Shown here: one piece after another, positions 17,593 through 26,392 of the stretch | How the letters are laid out: the number at the start of each line of letters is the position of its first letter | How positions within the stretch are numbered: position 1 is the stretch's first letter | Assembly: GCA_024693045.1 (NCBI GenBank) | Contig: JAILLQ010000008.1 | Span: forward strand, 1-57,416 | Source: Treponema sp. | Lineage (GTDB): Bacteria > Spirochaetota > Spirochaetia > Treponematales > Treponemataceae | DNA: 57,416 bases | Direction: 5' to 3' | Program-made: the position numbers and the translations under genes | Notes under the pieces: model-generated | Database searches by the model: none | Told to the model about the DNA's origin: nothing | What the model saw: only the letters and a program-made list of their open reading frames with translations

Positions 17593-18531
17593 ATGAACGA
17601 AAAAGAAAATGCTAAATCAGCTCAAGAAGAACTCGGAATCGGGGACAAAACTGCCCTTGTTGCAATTTTAGGCCGTCCTTCAGCAGGAAAATCAACTTTT
17701 ATGAACACAGCCTGCCAGGAACCTGTTTCCATAGTTTCACCAATTCCCCAGACAACCAGAAACGCAATCAGGGGAATAGTAAACACCTCTTTGGGACAAC
17801 TTGTTTTTGTTGATACACCGGGCTATCACGAATCAGACAAAAAACTGAATCTTAGATTAAAAACTGTTACAGAAGAGGAACTTACTGCAGCTGACTGTAT
17901 TCTTTACATAATCGATACAACAAGAGAGCCAGGAAGCGAAGAAGAAATGAATGCCTCCCTTGCCGCAAAATACACAGACAGACTTGTTGTCGCATTGAAC
18001 AAAATCGATGCAAAGGAATCAAAAAACAGTATACGAAGTTTTGTAAAAAGCATGATTCCTAATCTTCCAGATGAAAGAATTTTAGAAATGTCTGCAAAAA
18101 ATGACCAGGGAATAAATGAAGTTCTTAAAGCTCTTTTTAATTTAGCACCAGTAGCACCAGCCTTATACACAGAAGACATGTACACAGACCAGGATGTCGC
18201 ATTCCGAATTTCAGAAATCGTTCGCGGCGAAGCAATAAATCGACTTTCACAGGAACTTCCTCACTGTCTTTATGTAAACATTTCTGATATTGAACCAAGG
18301 GGCACAAACGGAAAACTCTGGGTTCGCGCTTTTCTTTGTGTAGAGCGAGAAAGCCAGAAAGGTATGGTAATCGGAAAAGGCGCTTCTATGATAAAAGAAA
18401 TTCGTCTGGCTTCACTAAAAAAAATCGCCGAAGTCTTTCCTTTTAAAATCGATTTAGACTTGCAGGTAAAAGTTGATAAAAACTGGCGCCAGCACGACAA
18501 CGTACTCACTCGCCTTATTCCTAAAAACTAA
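17593..18531 (+). CDS. era: GTPase Era
   Basis: Ribosome-assembly GTPase that binds the 3' end of 16S rRNA. The 312 residues show the G motifs in order: GRPSAGKST (G1, about 28-36), the PQTTRN switch (G2), DTPG (G3, about 76), NKID (G4, about 136) and SAK (G5). The C-terminal KH domain is recognised by VIGKGASMIKEIRLASLKKI. The usual Era G1 is GRPNVGKS; the Ser-Ala substitution keeps the P-loop. The N-terminal extension of about 20 residues is charged and poorly conserved. It stands alone in its transcription unit, divergent from trxA, and its mRNA is probably leaderless. Confidence 0.94.
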   Translation: MNEKENAKSAQEELGIGDKTALVAILGRPSAGKSTFMNTACQEPVSIVSPIPQTTRNAIRGIVNTSLGQLVFVDTPGYHESDKKLNLRLKTVTEEELTAADCILYIIDTTREPGSEEEMNASLAAKYTDRLVVALNKIDAKESKNSIRSFVKSMIPNLPDERILEMSAKNDQGINEVLKALFNLAPVAPALYTEDMYTDQDVAFRISEIVRGEAINRLSQELPHCLYVNISDIEPRGTNGKLWVRAFLCVERESQKGMVIGKGASMIKEIRLASLKKIAEVFPFKIDLDLQVKVDKNWRQHDNVLTRLIPKN

Positions 18532-18533
18532 AA

Positions 18534-18569
18534 AAAGGTGACCAAAACTAATTCAATTTGGTCACCTTT
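18534..18569. terminator. Bidirectional terminator between era and the IMP cyclohydrolase gene
   Basis: AAAGGTGACCAAA (18534-18546) and TTTGGTCACCTTT (18557-18569) form a perfect 13-bp stem with a 10-nt loop. On the minus strand it is followed by a T-rich run, serving the gene ending at 18600. On the plus strand it lies directly after the era stop and is followed by CTTCTATAT. Confidence 0.9.
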
Positions 18570-18599
18570 CTTCTATATAACAAGTCTTTTTATGAAAAA

Positions 18600-19316
18600 T
18601 TATTTATTCTTATTCAAAACCCTTGTTTCGTATTTTCCACTTTCAATGTCGATGTAACGAACAAAAAGACTTACCTTGTTGTCTTCATTAAGCCATGACC
18701 ATATGTTATTTGTAAAAGTATCGATGTCACCTTCGATTGCAACAGGAGTTGGTTCTCCTTCATAGCTTGGAAGAGGATTTCCGTCACCCATGTAAGTATG
18801 GATAAAATGTCCCTTGCCTTTCTGAGGAGCATCATAATTAAATGTAAAACGCAAAGTATTATCAGGATTGCCGTTATCACTCTTCAAAATAGAAATTGAA
18901 TAATTGTAAACGCCATCTTCAATGTCTAAAAGGCTGGAAATACGAGGAGTATAGTTTGGAGCATCGTGCTCGTATTTTCTTCCGCGCAAAGACTGTTCAA
19001 AAGTAAGACCTTCTTTTAATCCTTCGTAAATAGTATCTGTCTGGTCACCGTTTGTAACAATAGTCTTGGAACCCAAAACTCGTACAGCAGCGTAAATGAT
19101 AAGACTTGGATCCCCGGCGATTAAAGTTGGATCAAAAGCCTGTGTGCGAATTCCTTCTCCGTCTGTTACAAAAACTCGGTTACGGCTGCCAGCACTGCGA
19201 CCCATAGTCCAGTATGCAGAAACAGCGTATTTTCCATCTGCAGAAAGCCCCGCAACAATACCGCGTCCAGGGTAAGCATTCTGTGTAAGTTCGTCTTTTA
19301 ACGATGCGATTTTCAT
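18600..19316 (-). CDS. IMP cyclohydrolase, PurO-like family
   Basis: Resembles the PurO-type IMP cyclohydrolase family, which closes the purine ring (FAICAR to IMP), the final step of de novo IMP synthesis. Supporting segments are NAYPGRGIVAGLSADGKY, the YWTMGRSAGSRNRVF signature (about residues 38-52), DPSLIIYAAVR and the C-terminal FVRYID. The start at 19316 is chosen because GGAG precedes it by 6 nt; the in-frame ATG at 19328 lacks one. Length is 238 aa. A 9-bp inverted repeat (TTTTATATA, 19336-19359) in the upstream region overlaps likely promoter elements. A second purine gene, purL, is in this window but far away. Confidence 0.8.
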   Translation of the reverse strand: MKIASLKDELTQNAYPGRGIVAGLSADGKYAVSAYWTMGRSAGSRNRVFVTDGEGIRTQAFDPTLIAGDPSLIIYAAVRVLGSKTIVTNGDQTDTIYEGLKEGLTFEQSLRGRKYEHDAPNYTPRISSLLDIEDGVYNYSISILKSDNGNPDNTLRFTFNYDAPQKGKGHFIHTYMGDGNPLPSYEGEPTPVAIEGDIDTFTNNIWSWLNEDNKVSLFVRYIDIESGKYETRVLNKNK

Positions 19317-19394
19317 AAGAATCTCCATTCAGATATTTTATATAGAAGAGTATATAAAAAAATTACTCCTTTTACTATGGATTTTCAAAGAGAA

Positions 19395-20576
19395 TTAAGA
19401 ATCCATTTCACTGTAATCAGTATCAATTGCTGCCTGAATTTTGTAATCCGGGTACAAAGACTGAATCTCACCTACAAGATTTTTGAATTCTTCATACCGG
19501 TCAGGAGAATCAAAACTTACAACAACATCAAAGCGAATAGATTTTTCTTCTTTATTCAGATAAAAACCGTGAACTTGTAAAACGTGTTTATATTTTAATG
19601 ACACAGAATAAATTTCGCTTCTCATTTTTACAGCCTCGGCATCTTTTGTGTTATACGAATAAACACCAATTGCTGTAAGAATTATGTGATGTTCTTTATA
19701 AACTGCAATTTGAATTTTACGAACCAATTCATCAATTACATCCGCGGTAAAAGTATCAGGAACTTCAATATGAACAGAACCATTGTAAGAATCAGGACCA
19801 TAATTGTTTAAAACAAGGTCATAAGCGCCTTTTACTTCTGGGAATTTTAAAACAGTTCTCTTTATTTCACCGGCAAGAGCAGGATTAATTCTTTCTCCAA
19901 GTAAAGCAGAAACTGTTTCAGAAACCATTTCTATACCACTTTTAATTACTGCCAAAGAAATAAGAGCTCCAAGCCAGGCTTCCAAAGAAAGCCCCGTAAG
20001 AAGAAATACAAAAGCCGCAAGCAGTGTCGAAAGAGAAATAATGGAATCCATAAGAGCGTCTTTTCCGGAATTCACAAGAGATGAAGAGTTATACTTTTTT
20101 CCCCTAGAAATTGTAAAATAACCAAGGAAAATTTTTACAAAAACTGCTATTCCAATAATAAGGAGAGAAACAGAAGAATAATTTGCTTTTTCTGGATTAA
20201 GGATTTTTTTTACCGATTCAATAAGGGAAGTAAGACCGGCGTAAAGGACAAGAATCGAAATAATCATTGAAGAAAAATATTCTACTCGACCATGACCAAA
20301 AGGATGCTTTTTATCAGGCTTTTTGCTGGCAAGTTTTGCACCAATTATTGTTATAAGTGAAGATGCTGCATCAGAAAGATTGTTTACCGCATCCAGAACA
20401 ATAGCAATAGAATTGGAAAAGAATCCTATAAGAGCTTTTGTAATAGAAAGAAAAAGATTTCCAATAATTCCTACAGCACCAGTTCGGACTATTACTCTGT
20501 TTCTGTTTAATTCAATGGCTTCAGATTTATCGATATTTTCACCAAATAAAAAATCAACTTCTTTATTCATTCCCAT
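19395..20576 (-). CDS. Cation diffusion facilitator (CDF) metal exporter
   Basis: Proton-coupled exporter of divalent metals such as Zn, Mn or Fe across the inner membrane. The 393 residues include about six transmembrane helices (about 30-245). The TM2 metal site shows DAVNNLSDAASS, and HPFGHGRVEYFSSM is the conserved CDF loop. TM5 carries GKDALMDSIISLS, the second metal site. The cytoplasmic C-terminal domain (about 245-320) resembles the ferredoxin-like CDF dimerisation domain; about 70 further residues form a second similar fold. GAGG lies 6 nt before the ATG and a TGATATAAT extended -10 lies upstream. Metal specificity is undetermined. Confidence 0.9.
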   Translation of the reverse strand: MGMNKEVDFLFGENIDKSEAIELNRNRVIVRTGAVGIIGNLFLSITKALIGFFSNSIAIVLDAVNNLSDAASSLITIIGAKLASKKPDKKHPFGHGRVEYFSSMIISILVLYAGLTSLIESVKKILNPEKANYSSVSLLIIGIAVFVKIFLGYFTISRGKKYNSSSLVNSGKDALMDSIISLSTLLAAFVFLLTGLSLEAWLGALISLAVIKSGIEMVSETVSALLGERINPALAGEIKRTVLKFPEVKGAYDLVLNNYGPDSYNGSVHIEVPDTFTADVIDELVRKIQIAVYKEHHIILTAIGVYSYNTKDAEAVKMRSEIYSVSLKYKHVLQVHGFYLNKEEKSIRFDVVVSFDSPDRYEEFKNLVGEIQSLYPDYKIQAAIDTDYSEMDS

Positions 20577-20610
20577 AATAACCTCTGAATAATTATATCA
20601 AATAATATCA

Positions 20611-20650
20611 AAAAAAATAGCTTTCAGAGTTAGTAAGGGTAAACTGAAAG
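20611..20650 (-). terminator. Intrinsic terminator of the MBL-fold gene
   Basis: On the minus strand CTTTCAGTTT (20650-20641) pairs with AACTCTGAAAG (20631-20621), followed by CTATTTTTTTT. It lies a few bases after the stop at 20654. Confidence 0.7.
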
Positions 20651-20653
20651 AAA

Positions 20654-21343
20654 TTATTCTTCGTCGTCGAATTCATTTTCCATCAATTCGTCGTCATAAT
20701 AAAAACTATCTACAGAAATTTCAGAACGGCCTTTCTGACGGGAATTATAAATTGCATTCAACAGACCTAGGACATCTTCTTTTTTATGAGCGAAACTACG
20801 GCTATGACTAAGACAGACAAATTGACAATCAATATTTTCTATAAATTCTATTAATTGCTTTAAAATCTGTTCGTTATAGAATTTTTTCCCAAACTTTTCC
20901 TGGGCGTAAGTAGCGTCTCCCATAAAAAGATATTCTCCGCACTGTAAGGCTAGACAACCTTTAGCATGACAGGAAGGAACAGGAATTATTTTTACTTCAG
21001 GAAAATCTCCTTTAGACGGAAAAACCATTTCTTCATCAACAACAGTTCCTTCTTTTACATATTTTCGAGTATTTTCGCTTACATAAAGTTCAGCCCGACT
21101 GGTACAAACCATATTCCACACATGATCCGGATGAAAATGACTTAAAACAACTTTCTTTTTTTTGTAAATAGATTCAATTTCATGAGCACTTTCTTTGCAG
21201 GCTCCAAGATCGTAAAGCCATACACAGTCTCTTAAACGAATAATAACGACATCACTGCTCAAAGGCTTTTTTGAAGCCGGAATATATGAGATAAATTCGT
21301 TTAATTCTTTAATTTCTGCCGTAAGCTTTATTTGAATAGCCAT
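20654..21343 (-). CDS. MBL-fold metallo-hydrolase
   Basis: Cytoplasmic metallo-beta-lactamase-fold protein of 229 residues. The dinuclear metal motif is SHFHPDH (about residues 68-74). A later metal His occurs in VPSCHAKGC (about 122-130), a bridging Asp in FMGDATYA (about 138-145), and another His in CLSHSRSF (about 175-182). The substrate cannot be assigned; similar stand-alone proteins hydrolyse thioesters or phosphodiesters. The C-terminus is very acidic (MENEFDDEE). The gene has its own leaderless-type promoter and its own terminator, so it is monocistronic. Confidence 0.88.
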   Translation of the reverse strand: MAIQIKLTAEIKELNEFISYIPASKKPLSSDVVIIRLRDCVWLYDLGACKESAHEIESIYKKKKVVLSHFHPDHVWNMVCTSRAELYVSENTRKYVKEGTVVDEEMVFPSKGDFPEVKIIPVPSCHAKGCLALQCGEYLFMGDATYAQEKFGKKFYNEQILKQLIEFIENIDCQFVCLSHSRSFAHKKEDVLGLLNAIYNSRQKGRSEISVDSFYYDDELMENEFDDEE

Positions 21344-21350
21344 AAGGCTT

Positions 21351-21379
21351 ACTATAAACTCTTTGCCCTATTTTTGCAA
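21351..21379 (-). promoter_or_regulatory. Promoter giving a leaderless MBL mRNA
   Basis: TTGCAA (21379-21374), 17-bp spacer, TATAGT (21356-21351), then 7 nt to the ATG at 21343. Confidence 0.72.
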
Positions 21380-21392
21380 AAGAAATTATAAA

Positions 21393-21743
21393 TCAACTCT
21401 GTCTTACAGAAGTAAGTATACACCTTAAAAGTTCGTCTATATTCGGACTTCCAGTAGAGGATTGGTTTTCAGAAAGAAGAATCGTTATGCATAAATCCAG
21501 GTCAGGGGTGTAGAACATCAGGTTTTCCGAGCCTAAACTTCTTCCGTAGTGGCCGATTAGCCAGTGATTTTCGTCGATGAAGATTTTTCGGCAGCCATAA
21601 CCAAAACTGTTTTCTGCGCCGTATTCATAATTTTTAACCGAATCCAGCATTTCTTCGCGTACATCTTTTAATTCATCGATTCCGTTTTCGGAAAATAAAT
21701 TTATAATTAAAGCAATGAATAAAAGGTAAACTATCGTTTTCAT
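21393..21743 (-). pseudogene. Internally deleted copy of the serine hydrolase (module B, gene 3)
   Basis: This 116-residue frame joins the signal peptide of the 421-residue hydrolase at 24159-25424 directly to its C-terminal fifth. The SxxK and YxN active-site blocks are gone. The deletion is in frame (918 bp relative to the intact copy) and its junction lies in CGGAAAATAAATT (21689-21701). Near-identical 13-mers flank the missing segment in the intact gene (24452-24464 and 25370-25382). The remaining C-terminal part is almost identical to the intact copy until the last 20 residues. It keeps the TAATG overlap with the upstream lipoprotein, so it is probably still translated. The lipobox Cys is also lost. 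Confidence 0.85.
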
Positions 21744-22654
21744 TAGAATGCTCCTGTTCCCTTTTGTTTAAAGCTTTCTACCGGTTCAGAGTTCAAGTCC
21801 TTATACCAGCTGAACAAAAATTCTGCATCCCCAAGATTTTCTATTTTTAAATACTTTGGCTGGTTCGGTGAAATACCATCAAATGAATAGATAACAGAAT
21901 CTTCGGTTTCGGATTCTAGTTGCATGATGTATGATAGATATGGAAAGCCTTTTGAATCTTCTTCGAAATCAAAGCCATAAAATTTTTGACCATATACTGT
22001 TGATTTGTACACTGAAAAGGATTTGTATCGCAGCCAATCAGGAATATAAACTTCAACAGAGTATGGTTTGTATGTAGTAAACTTTTCGTTTATTACTTCA
22101 TTTCCACTGATGTTAAGTAGGTAATTGAATTCTGCTTTGTAATCGTAGTTTTGTATTAGTTTGATGAGATTAGAACCTTCTGAAAGATCAAAATAAGACT
22201 TTCGAATAAATGCACTGTAACTGTATTCATCGGAATTGTTCTGAGTTATAAAAATGAATCCCCATGTTTTTTCCCATAAATCGCCAACAGGAATATAATT
22301 ATAAAAAATATTTCTTTTTGAAGTTTCATCATCAAAAAGAATATAAAATTTCATTCCTTTTACTATAATTTGATAATTTCCATTGAAATTTTCATCTTTT
22401 ATTTCTGTTCCTATAATTTTTTTTAGATTGTCAGCTTTTTCATTATTCCAGGATTGCCAATCGGAAACGGAATAAGAGTTTATACCAGTATGATAATTGC
22501 CATACCATGAAGGAAAATTAATAATATCGGCGGGATAAAGTGAATGTAGTTTTTCTATGTTCTCTATCATTTCATATTCATCAGAACCTGGAAGAGGACA
22601 AGCTGTGAGTAAAAAAAACAAAAATATTGTGAGTAGTGTTATAACTTTTTTCAT
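21743..22654 (-). CDS. Lipoprotein, module B gene 2
   Basis: Unrecognised 303-residue lipoprotein; lipobox FLLTAC (lipidated Cys 19). It is a paralogue of the 321-residue protein at 25424-26389. The N-terminal halves are only moderately similar (shared NFPxWY, SxWxxW, IPDWLRYKxFS). The last 65 residues, from YIMQLESETEDS on, are nearly identical, as is the DNA. It lacks a segment of about 25 residues present in the paralogue before that block. It starts 4 nt after gene 1 and its stop overlaps the next ATG by one base, so translation of the three genes is coupled. Confidence 0.82.
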   Translation of the reverse strand: MKKVITLLTIFLFFLLTACPLPGSDEYEMIENIEKLHSLYPADIINFPSWYGNYHTGINSYSVSDWQSWNNEKADNLKKIIGTEIKDENFNGNYQIIVKGMKFYILFDDETSKRNIFYNYIPVGDLWEKTWGFIFITQNNSDEYSYSAFIRKSYFDLSEGSNLIKLIQNYDYKAEFNYLLNISGNEVINEKFTTYKPYSVEVYIPDWLRYKSFSVYKSTVYGQKFYGFDFEEDSKGFPYLSYIMQLESETEDSVIYSFDGISPNQPKYLKIENLGDAEFLFSWYKDLNSEPVESFKQKGTGAF

Positions 22655-22657
22655 AGT

Positions 22658-24055
22658 TTATATCTTCCTTTTTACGTTCCAAGAATATAGATGATACAAT
22701 GGTATCCATGTTTCCCAATTGCCTGTATTGCAATTTGCATCAGCTTTATTTCCATCAATAACTTTCATTTGCTTGTAGCTAAAAATCCACCACCCAGTTT
22801 CTTTGTAGCCAATTACATTTCTGTAATGCATTCCGCCTATAAGACTTTCTATGCTTGTCAATTTTAAACATCGTAAGCTTATTCCTGGGAGTCCTCGTAT
22901 GATGCTGTTTTTGCATACAAAGCTTGAATCTTGTTCTAATTCGTAGTATGAGGTTAAACTTATTGGATTTCCTATATTATCTATCCATGTTGCGTTTGGA
23001 ATATTTAAACCGTATGGTAACTTTCCAACTTTTAAAGTTCTATATAGATATTCTAGGCGAATATCATAAGGGGATTTTGTCCAGGTTTCATTACATAAAA
23101 TTTTATTTGCATCTAAATAATCTAGAATAAAACCTGTAGCTGTAGCTCCACATGCACCGTAACCCAATGCAGTACAAGGGTTATTGAAAATTTTAACATG
23201 ATAATCAAATGTGTTTTTTAAAAAGAATAGATTTATTTCTTTTGAATCATATAAACTGCATCCTCTGGTATCATTGTTATTTTCCGATATGGATCCTTTT
23301 CTTTCCTTCGCACATTCCCACAAATTTCCCAATTCTTCCTTGTAATTTCCTATTTCAACAAGAGCTAATTGTTTTTGTTCGTCAGTGTACAAATCAGGAT
23401 ATATTTCAAAGGATTCTTCAACTGTAAGAAGTTTATCTACTTCTTCTACTTCAGTTCCTGACTCTGGATTGATTAGCTTTTCCGTTAAAATTTCGCCGCT
23501 TCGAGTCTGTTCTGAAATGGAAACTACATGACTAGGATAAACATTGTCTACTATTCGAGGTAAATCGCTTTCTGATAAAACTTCCTTATCGAATAATTTC
23601 TCTAGTTCTGATAAATAACCGTCTGTCTTAAAAATCTTATCAACCGGCGGACCGTATTTTTCCTGTGCGTTACATGCAATTGCTGCTACAATCTGTTCAT
23701 TTTCAAGAACTCTGAATTCGTAGTAGCGTATAGAGCCGTCTTCTGAATAAATACAAAGCGGGTATTTCCATAAGTATGCATTTTCAGAAAATTCTCCGTC
23801 CTGAATAAAACTTTGTAAAGTCAATTCTGCAAATTCTTTTGCAAGAGTCCAGTCGACAATACCTTCTGTTGTTTCTATGCTTCGGGTACTTAAAATATTC
23901 AATTCACCTTCTGAACAAAGAAGATTGAATTCTTTTTCCATTGCGTTTGAAACTAGTTCTTGTTTTAATAAAAGCAGATTGTCATTTGATTTTGAATCTT
24001 TGCACCCTGAAAGTGCTGCGAGTAATAAAATAGGCAAAAATATAACTTTTTTCAT
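22658..24055 (-). CDS. Lipoprotein with C-terminal papain-like (C39/C10-type) cysteine peptidase domain, module B gene 1
   Basis: A 465-residue lipoprotein with lipobox LAALSGC (lipidated Cys near residue 18). The N-terminal 280 residues are acidic and could be a pro- or binding domain. The C-terminal domain has GYGACGATATGFILDYL (about 298-314), a typical nucleophile-Cys helix of C39/C10-like peptidases. The matching His is in GGMHYRNVIGYKETGWW (about 404-420), followed by a possible Asn/Asp in DGNKADAN. Assignment to peptidase or pseudo-peptidase is inference. The start at 24055 has AGAGGTG 6 nt upstream; the GTG at 24064 is part of that ribosome site. It is the full-length counterpart of the 97-residue remnant at 26393-26686. 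Confidence 0.75.
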   Translation of the reverse strand: MKKVIFLPILLLAALSGCKDSKSNDNLLLLKQELVSNAMEKEFNLLCSEGELNILSTRSIETTEGIVDWTLAKEFAELTLQSFIQDGEFSENAYLWKYPLCIYSEDGSIRYYEFRVLENEQIVAAIACNAQEKYGPPVDKIFKTDGYLSELEKLFDKEVLSESDLPRIVDNVYPSHVVSISEQTRSGEILTEKLINPESGTEVEEVDKLLTVEESFEIYPDLYTDEQKQLALVEIGNYKEELGNLWECAKERKGSISENNNDTRGCSLYDSKEINLFFLKNTFDYHVKIFNNPCTALGYGACGATATGFILDYLDANKILCNETWTKSPYDIRLEYLYRTLKVGKLPYGLNIPNATWIDNIGNPISLTSYYELEQDSSFVCKNSIIRGLPGISLRCLKLTSIESLIGGMHYRNVIGYKETGWWIFSYKQMKVIDGNKADANCNTGNWETWIPLYHLYSWNVKRKI

Positions 24056-24156
24056 AATAAACACCTCTTACATGAATATTAAATAAAAACAAAAAGCTTA
24101 AACAATCCACTTTTGAACGAAATAACCAAAGTTCGCAAAAAATAACTTTGGTTCGC
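23946..24156. repeat. Direct repeat (copy B) covering module leader and gene 1 start
   Basis: About 211 bp, near-identical to 26577-26787, exactly 2631 bp apart. It contains the upstream inverted repeat, promoter, ribosome site, signal peptide and about 23 codons of gene 1. It marks the tandem duplication boundary. Confidence 0.9.
24065..24153 (-). promoter_or_regulatory. Module B control region: promoter and inverted-repeat operator
   Basis: AACCAAAGTT (24124-24133) and AACTTTGGTT (24144-24153) are exact inverted repeats with a 10-nt spacer. Downstream on the minus strand a TTGTTT-18-TAATAT promoter precedes the AGAGGTG ribosome site. The identical arrangement, at the same distance from the ATG, heads module A. 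The element also follows the stop of the hydrolase, but a terminator role is less likely because the other copy has no gene to terminate. Confidence 0.55.
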
Positions 24157-24158
24157 TG

Positions 24159-25424
24159 TTACATTTTAAATAGTTTCATTAATTCTTTTAGTAAATCATC
24201 AACATCCGGTTTTCCGTTTATTGACTGATTTTCAGAAAGAAGAATCGTTATGCATAAATCAAGTTCAGGGGTGTAAAACATCAGGTTTTCCGAGCCTAAA
24301 CTTCTTCCGTAGTGGCCGATTAGCCAGTGATTTTCGTCGATGAAGATTTTTCGGCAGCCATAACCAAAACTGTTTTCTGCGCCATATTCATAATTTTTAA
24401 CCGAATCCAGCATTTCTTCGCGAATGTCTTTTAATTCATCGATTCCATTTTCGGAAAACAAATTGTATCCCCATTTTGCTATGTCTCCGGCATTAGAAAG
24501 CATTCCGCCGGCAGCCCAGGAGGATAAACCTGTGATTTTTATGAAATCGGTTTCTGAAAAAACGGTGCATAAATCAATTGGAGTTGAAGTATCACCTGTA
24601 AGATTTAGTTGAGTTCCGGGGTATACATGAGGATGGCAAATTTTCTGGTAATCAAAATCATATGGAGCACTAATATAGGTTTTGCTTAAGTTTAGAGGCG
24701 TAAGAAAATCTTCGTTATAAACTGTTTGCAGGGATTTTCCGGTTACGCTTTCAATAATTTTTCCCAGCAGAATATAATTTGCGGAAGAATAAATAAAATT
24801 GCCGCGCCCTTGTTTTACGTGTTCAATGTATTTTAATAAAACCAAAGGATCATATTCACTGTTTGAAATAAATGGGTTTTCTGAATAAAGCTTAGAGTTG
24901 CTTGTAAAATCGCAGATTCCGGACTTATGTGTTAAAAGTTCTTCTATTGTTGCATCCATGTTTATGTAATTGGCAATATTGTAATCCGTGCAAAGATTTG
25001 GAAAAAAGTCTGAAATTGTATCATTCAGAGAAAGCGAGCCGGCTTTTTCCAGTAATAGAATTTTTGAAGCGACAAAGGTTTTTGAAATGCTGTAAATGTA
25101 ATGGAAACTGTTTCGCGTGCATTCTGTTTCATTCAATTTTTGCACAGAATGAAGCCCGCTGTGCCAATAATCCCTAAAATCTTTGCCATATACGCAAACG
25201 GAAACTGCGGATTTTATGTTGTATTTGTTTATGTAGTTGTTGATGGTTGCGTCTACGGCTGTTTTTCTATTGAGGGCTTCCTGTTCTTGCAAGTGGCGAA
25301 TTAACATATGTTGTTTTTCATTTTCTTCGAATAATTCTTCTTCATATTCTGCGTGCCATTGGGGACAAGCGGAAAATAAATTTATAATTAAAGAAATGAA
25401 TAAAAGGTAAACTATCGTTTTCAT
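24159..25424 (-). CDS. Beta-lactamase-family serine hydrolase, lipoprotein (module A gene 3)
   Basis: A 421-residue class C-type serine hydrolase (penicillin-binding protein/esterase fold). The lipobox NLFSAC puts the lipid anchor at Cys 19. The SxxK nucleophile motif is SISKT (about 109-113), the Tyr motif is YSSANYILLG (about 209-218), and the third motif region is GHYGRSLG (about 369-376). WAAGGMLSNAGDIAKWG is characteristic of the family. Likely a periplasmic D-Ala-D-Ala peptidase or esterase rather than an antibiotic-resistance enzyme. Start and upstream stop overlap as TAATG. The module B counterpart is deleted internally. Confidence 0.88.
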   Translation of the reverse strand: MKTIVYLLFISLIINLFSACPQWHAEYEEELFEENEKQHMLIRHLQEQEALNRKTAVDATINNYINKYNIKSAVSVCVYGKDFRDYWHSGLHSVQKLNETECTRNSFHYIYSISKTFVASKILLLEKAGSLSLNDTISDFFPNLCTDYNIANYINMDATIEELLTHKSGICDFTSNSKLYSENPFISNSEYDPLVLLKYIEHVKQGRGNFIYSSANYILLGKIIESVTGKSLQTVYNEDFLTPLNLSKTYISAPYDFDYQKICHPHVYPGTQLNLTGDTSTPIDLCTVFSETDFIKITGLSSWAAGGMLSNAGDIAKWGYNLFSENGIDELKDIREEMLDSVKNYEYGAENSFGYGCRKIFIDENHWLIGHYGRSLGSENLMFYTPELDLCITILLSENQSINGKPDVDDLLKELMKLFKM

Positions 25425-26389
25425 TAGAATGCTCCTGTTCCCTTTTGTTTAAAGCTTTCTCCCGGTTCAGAGTTCAAATCTTTATACCAACTGAACAAAA
25501 ATTCTGCATCCCCAAGATTTTCTATTTTTAAATACTTTGGTTGATTCGGTGAAATACCATCAAATGAATAGATAACAGAATCTTCGGTTTCGGATTCTAG
25601 TTGCATGATGTAATTAAAATAGGGAAACAGTAATTTTTGTGTAGCTCTATATCTTAATTCGTCATAGGAAGAGAAACTAGATTTAAAATCTTCAAATCCA
25701 TAAAATTTTCGACCATATATCTTTGAAGTGTATTGAGAAAAGGTTTTATATCTTAACCAATCTGGAATGGAAACTTCGATTGCGTAATCATAAAGGTGTG
25801 TAAATTTTTCATTAAAAAGTTCTTCTCCGTCAAGTTTTAGGGTGTAATTAAATTCTGTTTTGTACCCATTATCTTTTATCAGGGAAATGTTATTGCTTGC
25901 ATTGGCTGTGTAAAAAATATCACTTTTTGCAAAAGCAGAATAATTATATTCTGTGTCGGAATTTTGTGGAAAGTATGCAATGAATAAAAGGTATGAATCT
26001 TTGTATTCGTTTTCCTGAACTCTTTTTTCTTCGGTTCTAAATTCAGGAATATAATTCCAAAGCAAATTATATATAGTTTGACTGTCGTTATCAAGAATAA
26101 TATGTATACCCTGACCTCTACACAAAAGCCTATAATATCCATTAAAATTTTCTATATTTGGAATATAACTTGCAAATTTATGAAGTTTTTTACCATCTTC
26201 ACTTTGCCATTCGTGCCACTCAGAATAAGAAAAATTTCCAGAACTATACCAGTCTGGAAAATTAATTATACTTCTTCCGATAAATTCAAGAAAATAATAA
26301 GGTGCTTCGTTTGTGGAATAATCTTTACAACTAGAAAAAAGTGTTATAAATAAAAATGATATAATTAATAAATGGATTTGTTTTTTCAT
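25424..26389 (-). CDS. Lipoprotein, module A gene 2
   Basis: Unrecognised 321-residue lipoprotein; lipobox TLFSSC (lipidated Cys near residue 20). Paralogue of the 303-residue protein at 21743-22654. Its last 65 residues and the DNA beyond into gene 3 are almost identical between modules while the N-terminal halves have diverged, a mosaic pattern. The residues FGRSIINFPDWY-type core (IINFPDWY and IPDWLRYKTFS) is shared. It starts 4 nt after the gene 1 remnant. With the adjacent hydrolase it presumably acts at the cell envelope. Confidence 0.82.
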   Translation of the reverse strand: MKKQIHLLIISFLFITLFSSCKDYSTNEAPYYFLEFIGRSIINFPDWYSSGNFSYSEWHEWQSEDGKKLHKFASYIPNIENFNGYYRLLCRGQGIHIILDNDSQTIYNLLWNYIPEFRTEEKRVQENEYKDSYLLFIAYFPQNSDTEYNYSAFAKSDIFYTANASNNISLIKDNGYKTEFNYTLKLDGEELFNEKFTHLYDYAIEVSIPDWLRYKTFSQYTSKIYGRKFYGFEDFKSSFSSYDELRYRATQKLLFPYFNYIMQLESETEDSVIYSFDGISPNQPKYLKIENLGDAEFLFSWYKDLNSEPGESFKQKGTGAF

Positions 26390-26392
26390 ATT

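Noticed and set aside
24124..24153. Inverted repeat after the serine hydrolase stop read as its terminator.
   Set aside because: The identical repeat at 26754-26783 has no upstream minus-strand gene to terminate and no good T-run follows, so an operator role is preferred.
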